Shown here piece by piece: positions 14,947-21,694 of a stretch of DNA of 32,253 nt. A program made the translations under genes and the position numbers. This stretch comes from Rubrivivax sp. (GTDB lineage Bacteria; Pseudomonadota; Gammaproteobacteria; Burkholderiales; Burkholderiaceae_C), in assembly GCA_018780805.1 (NCBI GenBank), contig JADMJD010000106.1:2582-34834 (forward strand), given 5' to 3'. A model generated the notes under the pieces. The model was not told where the DNA came from and ran no database searches. It saw only the letters and a program-made list of their open reading frames with translations. The stretch's first letter is position 1; each line of letters starts with the position of its first letter.

Positions 14947-16160
14947 CGCCGGCAACGCGCACGCAGGGCTCGACCTTGGGCTCGACGTTGGGCACGGCGC
15001 TGGTGCTGGCGCTGGGCGCTGCGGTGTCGCTGGGCCTGGCGCGGTTTTCGTATGCGCTGCTGCTGCCGCCGATGCGGGCCGATCTGGGCTGGAGCTACGC
15101 CACGGCCGGCGCCATGAACACCGCCAACGCCGCTGGTTACCTGGCCGGTGCGCTGACGATGCCGGCCCTGTTGCGCCGGCTGGGGCCGCGGTGTGCGCTG
15201 GTGGGCGGCAGTGCCGCGGTCACCTTGCTGCTGGCGCTGCACGGCTGGGCCAGGGCAGATGCGGCACTGTTTGCGCTGCGTTTTGCCAGCGGCGTTGGCA
15301 GCGCGGCAGTCTTCGTGGCCGGCGGGCTGATGGCGGCGCAGCTGGCGGCCACCGTTCCGCCCGGCGGCCGGCCGTCGCCCTCACTCGTGGTGGGGCTGTA
15401 CTACGGCGGCACCGGCCTGGGCATCGTGGCCTGTGCGCTGCTGTTGCCGGCGCTGGTGGCGCGGCATTGGGCGCCGGGTTGGTGGGGCATCGCCGCGCTC
15501 GCCGCACTGGCCACGGTGCTGTTGGCGGCGCGCGCCCGCGTCAGCGCCCCGCCGGCGGCCACCGGCGCGGCGGCCCGCGCGTCGCTGCGGCCGCTGGCCT
15601 TCGGCCTGGCGGGGTATTTCATGTTCGGCCTGGGTTACATCGGCTACATGACCTTCGTGGTCACGCTGCTGCGCGAGCAGCAGTTGAGCACCACTGTGGT
15701 GACGGTGTTCTACGCGCTGCTGGGCGCCGCGGTGGTGGCCTCGCCCTGGCTCTGGGCCGGGCTGCTGCAGCGCCACCGTGGCGGTCGGCCGATGGCGGTG
15801 CTGAACGGCCTGCTGGCGGTGGCCACGGTGCTGCCGGTGCTGGCGCCTGTGCTGGTGCCGGGCCCGCTGCTGGCGCTGGTGTCGGGGGCCTTGTTCGGCG
15901 CGGTGTTCCTGTCGGTGGTGGGCTCCACCACCGCGCTGGTGCGGCACAACCTGCCACCCGCGGCCTGGCCGGCGGGCATCAGCGCGTTCACCGTGGTGTT
16001 CGCCGCGGGGCAGATCGTCGGGCCGTGGTTGGTGGGCCGGCTGGCCGACGGGCCGGGTGGCCTGGCGCAGGGGTTTGTGCTGTCGGCAGCGCTGCTGGCG
16101 CTGGGCAGTGCCCTGGCCTCACGCCAGAAGAGCGTCCCACAGCAGCTTCAGGCCCGTTAA
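14943..16160 (+). CDS. YbfB/YjiJ family MFS transporter
   Basis: A 405-residue major facilitator with 12 predicted helices. The N-terminal stretch GLARFSYALLLPPMRADLGW and GAMNTANAAGYLAGAL are typical of the YbfB/YjiJ group (PF06779). The central loop (about 205-215) separates the halves. The substrate is unknown. ATG 14943 overlaps the stop of the AI-2E family gene (ATGA), the third member of a tightly coupled operon. The 3' end overlaps the convergent TauE/SafE gene by 42 bases, so no terminator fits between them. Confidence 0.9.
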   Translation: MTPATRTQGSTLGSTLGTALVLALGAAVSLGLARFSYALLLPPMRADLGWSYATAGAMNTANAAGYLAGALTMPALLRRLGPRCALVGGSAAVTLLLALHGWARADAALFALRFASGVGSAAVFVAGGLMAAQLAATVPPGGRPSPSLVVGLYYGGTGLGIVACALLLPALVARHWAPGWWGIAALAALATVLLAARARVSAPPAATGAAARASLRPLAFGLAGYFMFGLGYIGYMTFVVTLLREQQLSTTVVTVFYALLGAAVVASPWLWAGLLQRHRGGRPMAVLNGLLAVATVLPVLAPVLVPGPLLALVSGALFGAVFLSVVGSTTALVRHNLPPAAWPAGISAFTVVFAAGQIVGPWLVGRLADGPGGLAQGFVLSAALLALGSALASRQKSVPQQLQAR

Positions 16161-16865
16161 CAGCATGCCCAGCTCGAACAAGCCGTAGAACAGTTTCTGC
16201 GGCACGTGGCGCACAAAGCGCACACCCAGCCAGACGCCCAGCGGCGCCAGCGGCACCAGCACCAGCGAGGTGCTCATGTTCTGCCCATCGATCAGCCCCA
16301 GCCAGGCGTAAGGCACCCACTTCGACAGGTTGATGGCGGCAAAAAACACCGACATCGTGGCCGTGAAGACCACCGGGCTCAGCTTCAGCGGCATCACGTA
16401 AAAACCCACCGGCGGGCTGCCGGCATGGGCCACGAAGCTGGTGAAGCCCGAGGTGGCACCCAGCACCCAGCCCAACGCGCGCGACGGCGGCGGCGCGTCG
16501 GCCCGCGGCGGAAAAAAGCGGCGGATGGCCAGGAAGGCGAGCGTCACCGCACCGACGATGCCGGCCACCACCGGCCCCGACAGCCAGCCGAACAGCAGCG
16601 TGCCCAGCACCGTGCCCAGCAGCCCGGCGGGGATGAGCAGCCGGATCAGCGCGCGGTCGCGCTGTTGCCACAGCGCGGCCAGGCCGAAGCCGTCCATCAC
16701 CGCCAGCAGCGGCAGCATGATGGCGGCGGCCTGCGGCACCGGCACCGCCAACGCCATCAGCGGCACCGCCAGTGCGCCGAAGCCGCCGCCAAAGCCGCTC
16801 TTGGACAGCCCCATCAGCAGCACGGCCGGCACGGCCACGGCGTAGAAGGCCGGGTCGGTGATCAA
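16119..16865 (-). CDS. TauE/SafE family sulfite/organic anion permease
   Basis: A polytopic inner-membrane protein of about 248 residues (PF01925). Family marks are LLMGLSKSGFGGGFGALAVPLMAL near the N-terminus and the second-half repeat FTSFVAHAGSPPVGFYVMPLKL. Eight helices are visible. I place the start at TTG 16865 because the family normally begins right before the ITDPAFYAVAVPAVLL segment and the length then fits. The open frame continues upstream without ATG or GTG and would run into the divergent DUF1841 gene. No convincing ribosome site precedes the TTG. Members export sulfite, sulfoacetate or similar anions; no sulfur genes lie nearby, so the substrate is open. Confidence 0.88.
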   Translation of the reverse strand: MITDPAFYAVAVPAVLLMGLSKSGFGGGFGALAVPLMALAVPVPQAAAIMLPLLAVMDGFGLAALWQQRDRALIRLLIPAGLLGTVLGTLLFGWLSGPVVAGIVGAVTLAFLAIRRFFPPRADAPPPSRALGWVLGATSGFTSFVAHAGSPPVGFYVMPLKLSPVVFTATMSVFFAAINLSKWVPYAWLGLIDGQNMSTSLVLVPLAPLGVWLGVRFVRHVPQKLFYGLFELGMLLTGLKLLWDALLA

Positions 16866-16890
16866 GCGCAGGGGTGTTCGGTCATCGCAG

Positions 16891-16902
16891 CGACAATTGT
16901 CG
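16891..16902. promoter_or_regulatory. 12-bp palindrome at the DUF1841 start, overlapping a -10-like box
   Basis: CGACAATTGTCG is a perfect palindrome one base before the DUF1841 ATG. It contains GACAAT (16892-16897), which ends 6 bases before the ATG and could be a -10 box for a leaderless transcript. It could also be an operator serving both this gene and the divergent permease. The arms resemble those of the 2644-2661 dyad but in the opposite order, so it is not the same site. Confidence 0.35.
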
Positions 16903-16903
16903 G

Positions 16904-17335
16904 ATGTTCCAGCCCAGCCAACAGGATGTGCGCCGCTTCTTCTGCGGCGCCGCTGCCAAGCAGCGCAGCGGTGCCGTGCTGACACCGATGGAAGACATTG
17001 CCGGGCGATGGATCGTGCAGCACCCGGAATACGACGCCGACCTGGCCGATGAAGCCGAGGCGCTGGCGCGGGTCTACACGGTGGAAGAAGGCCGCAGCAA
17101 CCCCTTCCTGCACCTGAGCATGCACCTGTCCATCGAAGAGCAGTGCAGCATCGACCAGCCCACCGGCATCCGCCAGGCGGTGGCGCTGCTGGCGGCCAAG
17201 CGCAACTCGCTGCACGACGCCCACCACGAGGTGATGGAGTGCCTGGGCGAGATGGTCTGGGCCAGCCAGCGCAGCGGCCTGCCGCCGGATGGGCAGGCCT
17301 ATCTGGAAGCCGTACGCCAGCGCGCGACCAGGTGA
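16904..17335 (+). CDS. DUF1841 family protein
   Basis: A 143-residue soluble protein matching DUF1841 from start to end (MFQPSQQDVRRFFCGAAAK, LTPMEDIAGRWIVQHPEY, NPFLHLSMHLSIEEQ, AHHEVMECLGEMVW). It is conserved in beta- and gammaproteobacteria with unknown function. Conserved His and Glu residues in the second half (HLSMHLSIEEQ, DAHHEVMECLGE) look like a helical metal- or ligand-binding site, which is inference. There is no Shine-Dalgarno sequence before ATG 16904; the -10-like GACAAT sits exactly 6 bases upstream. It converges with the patatin-like gene (7 bases between stops). Confidence 0.9.
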   Translation: MFQPSQQDVRRFFCGAAAKQRSGAVLTPMEDIAGRWIVQHPEYDADLADEAEALARVYTVEEGRSNPFLHLSMHLSIEEQCSIDQPTGIRQAVALLAAKRNSLHDAHHEVMECLGEMVWASQRSGLPPDGQAYLEAVRQRATR

Positions 17336-17342
17336 GCGCCCG

Positions 17343-19562
17343 TCACGGTGTGCCCAAAAACAGGTAGGCGTTGTTGCTGCCCGCGGCCGAGTGCCCCAGG
17401 CCCACGTAGACCGGGCCGAACGGCGTTTCGCCGCCCAGGTAGACCGCGATGGAGTTCAGCCGGCCGGTGCGCTCGGCCACGGTGTAGGCATTCGAGGTGC
17501 GGCCCACCTCCAGCGCCAGGCCGGCCCGCATGTCGCCGCGCAGGCCCAGCGGCAGGCTTCCGATGATGCGTTCGGCGCGCAGGTGGCCGTAGTGCACCGT
17601 GTCGGCCACGAACTGCCCGGTGCCGTAGGCCGACAGGTTCAAAAAACCGCCCAGCGTGCCGGCTTCGAACAGTGGCAGCTCGCCGCCGGGTGAGCCGGTG
17701 AAGGCCGCGCGTGCGCCCAGCACCCAGGCGCCGATGGAGTAGGCCCCGCGCAGATCGGCCGTGGCCTTGCTGTAGCTGCCTTCGTGGTCGCGGTAGAAGC
17801 TCAGGCGCGCGGCCCAGCCGTCGGTGGGGAAGTACAGGCGGTTCAGCTGGTCCAGGTCCAGCGCCAGCAGCAGGCCGCGGCCCTGGCCGCTGCGCTCGGG
17901 CAGCACCTGCGGGCCGGTGTCCAGGCTGGCCCGGCCGGCCGTCACCTGCCAGCCGGCACGCAACTCGCCCAGCGAGCGCAGGGCCAGGCCCAGTGACATG
18001 TCCAGCACGGTGCGGTAGACGTCGTAGCGGGCCACACGCTGGTTGTCGACGTACAGGTCGCGCGGGCTGGACGACACCCCGGCGTCCAGCTGCGCAAACC
18101 AGCGTTGATTCGGCTCCAGCGGCTGGTACCACTGCAGGTCCACCGCGGTGCGGCTGCCGATGTCCACGCTGGCCAGCAGTTCACCGCCCAGCGTGTTGAT
18201 CCAGCTCTTCTGATAGACCGCACGCAGGCTGAAGGTGGATCCCTGGCTGACGGTGGAGTCGAGGTTGAGCGCAAAACGCAGGTAATCCGGCCCCCAGCTC
18301 TTTTCCACCGGGGCGATGCGCAGGATGCGTTTGTCGCGTTCGCTCAGCAGGCTGTAGTCCACGCTCTGGTACCAGCCGTCGCCATAGGTGCGCAGCAGGT
18401 CGCGGTTCAGCGCCGCGGTGTCCAGCGGCTCGCCCACCGGCTGCGCGATGTGGCGCGCCACAACTGCCGGGTCCACCCGCTTCAGGCCGACGATCTGGAT
18501 CTGGTCGACCCGTGGCACACCCTCGCGCTCGCCCCGCAGCGCAAACTGGTGGCGTCGCCAGGCCTCAGCGTCCAGCGCGTACGGGCCCATCGCGTAGCCC
18601 ACCCAGTCGGCCGCCTCCTGGCCGCGCTTGGCCGTCTTCTCGAAGGCCGCAAAATCGGCCGAGCCGATGCCGTCCAGCACCGGGCGGATGTAGATGTCGC
18701 GTGGCCCCAGGCGCTGCAGCGACAGCGTCACGTTCTGCTCGGTCAGCAGCGCCACCATCTGGGCCGAGACCGACAGCAGCGAGCCGACCTCGGACGACGC
18801 CAGCAGCGGTGAGCCCACGTTGACGGCGATCACCACGTCGGGCTGGCAGAGTTCCTTGACCTCGCGGATGGGCAGGTTGTCCACCAGGCCGCCATCGACC
18901 AGCTTGCGCTCGCCGATTTCCACCGGCGCCACCAGCCCCGGTACCGCCATGCTGGCGCGCATGGCCAGCGCCAGGTTGCCTTCGCGGAACACCACGCGCT
19001 CGCCGCTGCCGATGTCGGTGGCCACGATGGCCAGCGGGATCGGCAGTTGTTCGATCGGGCGCTCGCCGCGGTCGGCGCGCACCAACTGGTTGATGAAGAG
19101 CTTGATCTTCTGGCCACCCACCGCGCCGGGTGGATAGGTCACGCCGTTCGGCCCCAGGCCCGCTTCGCTGCCCGGCAGCGTGCGCTGCAGCAGGCGTTTG
19201 TTGCGGAAGTCGAGCTCGGTGTAGTCGGGGTTGTCCTGGAACATGTCGTTCCAGTTGGCGCTGGCCATCGCCCGCCGCATCTCGCCCGGCGACACCCCGG
19301 CGGCCCAGGCCCCGGCCACCAGCGCGCCGAAGCTGGTGCCGGCCACACAGGCCACCGGCACCTGCAGGCGCTCCAGCACCTCCAGCACGCCGATGTGGGC
19401 CGCACCACGGGCGCCGCCGCCGCCGAGCACCAGGCCGATCTTGGGCGGAGCGGCCGTGGCGCTGGTGGCCATCAGCAGGCCCAGCGCCAGGCACGGCAGG
19501 TGGCGGGACAACAGCAGAGGCAGCGGTTGGCAGGTCATGGGCATGGGTGGCTTCAAGCGCAT
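17343..19562 (-). CDS. Patatin-like phospholipase fused to POTRA and outer-membrane barrel (PlpD/type Vd-like)
   Basis: A 739-residue protein with three parts. After a signal peptide (PCLALGLLMATSATAA) comes a patatin domain with the oxyanion loop GGGGARG (47-53), nucleophile Ser77 in GTSFG and catalytic Asp223 in DGG. Then follow a single POTRA-like domain (VDQIQIVGLKRVDPAVVARH, about 364-430) and a C-terminal Omp85-type beta-barrel. This is the layout of PlpD and type Vd autotransporters, secreted or surface-exposed lipases. The last residues (YLFLGTP) lack the usual terminal aromatic. The start is ATG 19562 or ATG 19544; neither has a strong ribosome site. It is divergent from the efflux operon across a 159-base region that holds the operon's candidate sigma-54 control sites. 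Confidence 0.92.
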   Translation of the reverse strand: MRLKPPMPMTCQPLPLLLSRHLPCLALGLLMATSATAAPPKIGLVLGGGGARGAAHIGVLEVLERLQVPVACVAGTSFGALVAGAWAAGVSPGEMRRAMASANWNDMFQDNPDYTELDFRNKRLLQRTLPGSEAGLGPNGVTYPPGAVGGQKIKLFINQLVRADRGERPIEQLPIPLAIVATDIGSGERVVFREGNLALAMRASMAVPGLVAPVEIGERKLVDGGLVDNLPIREVKELCQPDVVIAVNVGSPLLASSEVGSLLSVSAQMVALLTEQNVTLSLQRLGPRDIYIRPVLDGIGSADFAAFEKTAKRGQEAADWVGYAMGPYALDAEAWRRHQFALRGEREGVPRVDQIQIVGLKRVDPAVVARHIAQPVGEPLDTAALNRDLLRTYGDGWYQSVDYSLLSERDKRILRIAPVEKSWGPDYLRFALNLDSTVSQGSTFSLRAVYQKSWINTLGGELLASVDIGSRTAVDLQWYQPLEPNQRWFAQLDAGVSSSPRDLYVDNQRVARYDVYRTVLDMSLGLALRSLGELRAGWQVTAGRASLDTGPQVLPERSGQGRGLLLALDLDQLNRLYFPTDGWAARLSFYRDHEGSYSKATADLRGAYSIGAWVLGARAAFTGSPGGELPLFEAGTLGGFLNLSAYGTGQFVADTVHYGHLRAERIIGSLPLGLRGDMRAGLALEVGRTSNAYTVAERTGRLNSIAVYLGGETPFGPVYVGLGHSAAGSNNAYLFLGTP

Positions 19563-19580
19563 TGTGGGGCCGGGCTGGCG

Positions 19581-19616
19581 CTGTCCGGTGTCCGGCCGCG
19601 GACAGGGGCGGACACC
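19581..19616 (+). promoter_or_regulatory. Nested inverted repeats, candidate enhancer (UAS) for the sigma-54 promoter
   Basis: Four half-sites lie within 33 bases: TGTCCG at 19582-19587 and 19589-19594, and CGGACA at 19599-19604 and 19609-19614. They form a tight dyad TGTCCG-N4-CGGACA (19589-19604). They also form two interleaved longer dyads, CTGTCCG/CGGACAG and GGTGTCCG/CGGACACC. The centre is about 98 bases upstream of the start predicted from the -24/-12 box, the usual place for binding sites of NtrC-type activators. Confidence 0.55.
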
Positions 19617-19668
19617 AGGATCCTGCGGCGGCCTCCAATGAAATCAATCACTTGGCGTCGACAACGGC

Positions 19669-19685
19669 CTGGCCTGGGGCTTGCA
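19669..19685 (+). promoter_or_regulatory. Sigma-54 (-24/-12) promoter of the efflux operon
   Basis: CTGGCCTGGGGCTTGCA matches the consensus YTGGCACGRNNNTTGCW at 12 of 14 defined positions, with the invariant GG and GC correctly spaced by 10 bases. Transcription would begin near 19696. The operon ends with a sigma-54-dependent response regulator, which makes autoregulation likely. Confidence 0.6.
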
Positions 19686-19721
19686 ATGAACATGCCGCCC
19701 CCCCAGCCGAGAGTGCCCCAC

Positions 19722-20975
19722 GTGATCGCCGAACCCCTGGCCACCGACCAAGCCCGCGCCCCGCAGACCCGCCGCTGGCGCGCGCTGCTGGCGCTGGCCG
19801 TGGCCTGCTTGCTGGCCGGCGGCGCCTGGTGGGCCTGGGCAAACAGCGCCCGCAGCGTCACGCTGGACCGGCTGCAAGTGGCGCAAGTGGTCCGGGGGGA
19901 CCTGGTGCGCGATGCCCAGGTGCAGGGCCGTGTGGTGGCCGCCGTCAGCCCGACGCTCTTTGCCCCCGCCGCCGGCACCGTGACCCTGGCCACGCAGGCC
20001 GGCGACACCGTGGCCGCGGGCCAGGTGCTGGCGCGCATCGATTCGCCCGAGCTGGCCGCCGAGCGGGCGCGTGAAGCCGCCACGCTGCAGCAATTGCGGG
20101 CCGATCAGGCGCGCCAGGGCATCACCGCGCGCCAGCAGCGCCTGGCGGCCGAGCGTGATGCGGCCGAGGCCGCGCTCACCTTGCAGGCGGCGGAGCGTGA
20201 CCAGCAGCGCAGCGCCGAGGCCTGCAGCCAGGGTGTGGTGCCGCAGGTCGATTGCCTGCGGCGGCAAGACGCCGTGCAGGCCGGCCGCATCCGCGGCGAC
20301 CATGCCGCGCGCCAGCTCGCCCTGGTGGCCGCCGACAGCGATTTCGAGGCCCAGAGCCTGGCGCAGCGGGTGCTGCGCCAGCAGGGGGTGCTGACCGAGC
20401 TGGACCGGCGGCTGCAAGCCCTCGTGGTGCGCGCACCGGTGGCGGCGCGTGTGGGCGCCGTCGCGGTGGCCGACCGTGCGGCGGTGGCCGCCAACACGCC
20501 GCTGATCAGCGTGGTGGACCTGTCACGCCTGGAGGTGGAATTGCAGGTGGCCGAAGCCGCCGCCGCCGACCTCGGCCTGGGCATGCCGGTGAGCTTGCGC
20601 ATCGGCGGCCAGGACGCCCGCGGCGAGCTGGCCGCGATCGCTCCCGACGTGCAGGCCGGCCAGGTGCTGGCGCGGGTGCGCTTCGTGGGGGCGCCGCCGG
20701 ACGGCCTGCGCCAGAACCAGCGGGTGTCGGCCCGCATCCTGATCGAGCAGAAGCCGAATGTGCTGACCGTCGCCCGCGGCCCGTTTGTCGAGGCCCTGGG
20801 CGGCCACGCCGCCTATGTGGTGGACGGCGACACGGCGGTGCGCCGCCCGATCCGCCTCGGCGCCCTGGGCGTGGCCGCGGTGGAGGTGGCCGAAGGCCTG
20901 GCCGCGGGCGACCGCGTCGTCATCGGCGGCAGCGAGTTGTTCGAAGGCGCGCCGCTGGCACGCGTCCGTCCCTGA
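19722..20975 (+). CDS. HlyD/MacA-type efflux periplasmic adaptor subunit
   Basis: A membrane fusion protein with a short cytoplasmic N-terminus, one transmembrane helix (WRALLALAVACLLAGGAWWA), a lipoyl half-motif (LFAPAAGTVTLATQAGDTV) and a long alpha-helical hairpin rich in Ala, Gln and Arg. The second lipoyl half (LVVRAPVAARVGAVAV) and a beta-barrel and membrane-proximal domain (about 270-417) follow. Two cysteines 11 residues apart (ACSQGVVPQVDC) lie at the hairpin tip. I favour GTG 19722 (417 residues, GAGAG upstream). The usual choice ATG 19686 lies upstream of the transcript start predicted by the sigma-54 promoter; ATG 19686 remains possible if another promoter is used. It is the first gene of a six-gene operon with an ATPase, two permeases and a two-component system, and would link the exporter to an outer-membrane channel encoded elsewhere. 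Confidence 0.85.
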   Translation: MIAEPLATDQARAPQTRRWRALLALAVACLLAGGAWWAWANSARSVTLDRLQVAQVVRGDLVRDAQVQGRVVAAVSPTLFAPAAGTVTLATQAGDTVAAGQVLARIDSPELAAERAREAATLQQLRADQARQGITARQQRLAAERDAAEAALTLQAAERDQQRSAEACSQGVVPQVDCLRRQDAVQAGRIRGDHAARQLALVAADSDFEAQSLAQRVLRQQGVLTELDRRLQALVVRAPVAARVGAVAVADRAAVAANTPLISVVDLSRLEVELQVAEAAAADLGLGMPVSLRIGGQDARGELAAIAPDVQAGQVLARVRFVGAPPDGLRQNQRVSARILIEQKPNVLTVARGPFVEALGGHAAYVVDGDTAVRRPIRLGALGVAAVEVAEGLAAGDRVVIGGSELFEGAPLARVRP

Positions 20976-20997
20976 ACCCGAAGAGGAGCAAAGCCCC

Positions 20998-21678
20998 ATG
21001 TTGCAGATGACCGGCCTCGGCCTGATGTACCGCACCGAACGCATCGAAACGCACGCGCTGCGTGGCATCGATGTGTTGGTGCGCGAAGGTGAGTTCGTCG
21101 CCGTCACCGGGCCCTCGGGCTCGGGCAAGACCACCTTCCTGAACGTCGCGGGGCTGCTGGAAGAACCCAGCAGCGGCCAGTACCTGCTGGACGGTGTGGA
21201 CACACGCGGCTTGAACGACGACGCGCGCTCGCGCCTGCGCAACCGCGCCATCGGCTTCATCTTCCAGGGTTTCAACCTGATCCCCGAGCTGAACCTGTTC
21301 GACAACGTCGACGTGCCGCTGCGATACCGCGGCCTGCCGGCGGCCGAGCGACGTGAACGCATCGAGGCCGCGCTGGCCCAGGTCGGCCTGGCCTCGCGCG
21401 CCCGCCACTACCCGGCGGAACTCTCGGGCGGGCAGCAGCAGCGCGTGGCCATCGCACGTGCGCTGGCCGGCCGGCCGCGGCTGCTGCTGGCCGACGAGCC
21501 CACCGGCAACCTGGACACGCAGATGGCGCGCAGCGTGATGGAGCTGCTGGAGCAGATCAACGCCGCCGGCACCACCATTGTGATGGTCACGCACGACCCC
21601 GATCTGGCGCGCCGTGCGCAACGCCACCTGCACATCGTCGACGGCCAGGTGGCCGAAGCCGACGCCCTGGCCGCCTGA
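20998..21678 (+). CDS. MacB/LolD-type ABC transporter ATP-binding protein
   Basis: A 226-residue ATPase with Walker A GPSGSGKT (38-45), Q-loop IFQGFNLIPELNLFDNV, signature LSGGQQQR, Walker B LLLADEPTG and switch His in VMVTHDPDLA. The sequence and length are typical of the LolD/MacB/FtsE group, which powers FtsX-type permeases that move substrates in the periplasm rather than across the inner membrane. The gene lies 22 bases after the adaptor with GAGGAG before ATG 20998, and 16 bases before the first permease. Confidence 0.95.
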   Translation: MLQMTGLGLMYRTERIETHALRGIDVLVREGEFVAVTGPSGSGKTTFLNVAGLLEEPSSGQYLLDGVDTRGLNDDARSRLRNRAIGFIFQGFNLIPELNLFDNVDVPLRYRGLPAAERRERIEAALAQVGLASRARHYPAELSGGQQQRVAIARALAGRPRLLLADEPTGNLDTQMARSVMELLEQINAAGTTIVMVTHDPDLARRAQRHLHIVDGQVAEADALAA

Positions 21679-21694
21679 CGCAGGAGACGCTGCC

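Noticed and set aside
16891..16902. Second binding site for the Crp/Fnr-type regulator
   Set aside because: CGACAATTGTCG has the half-sites in inverse order and no N6 spacing compared with 2644-2661, so it would not be bound in the same way.
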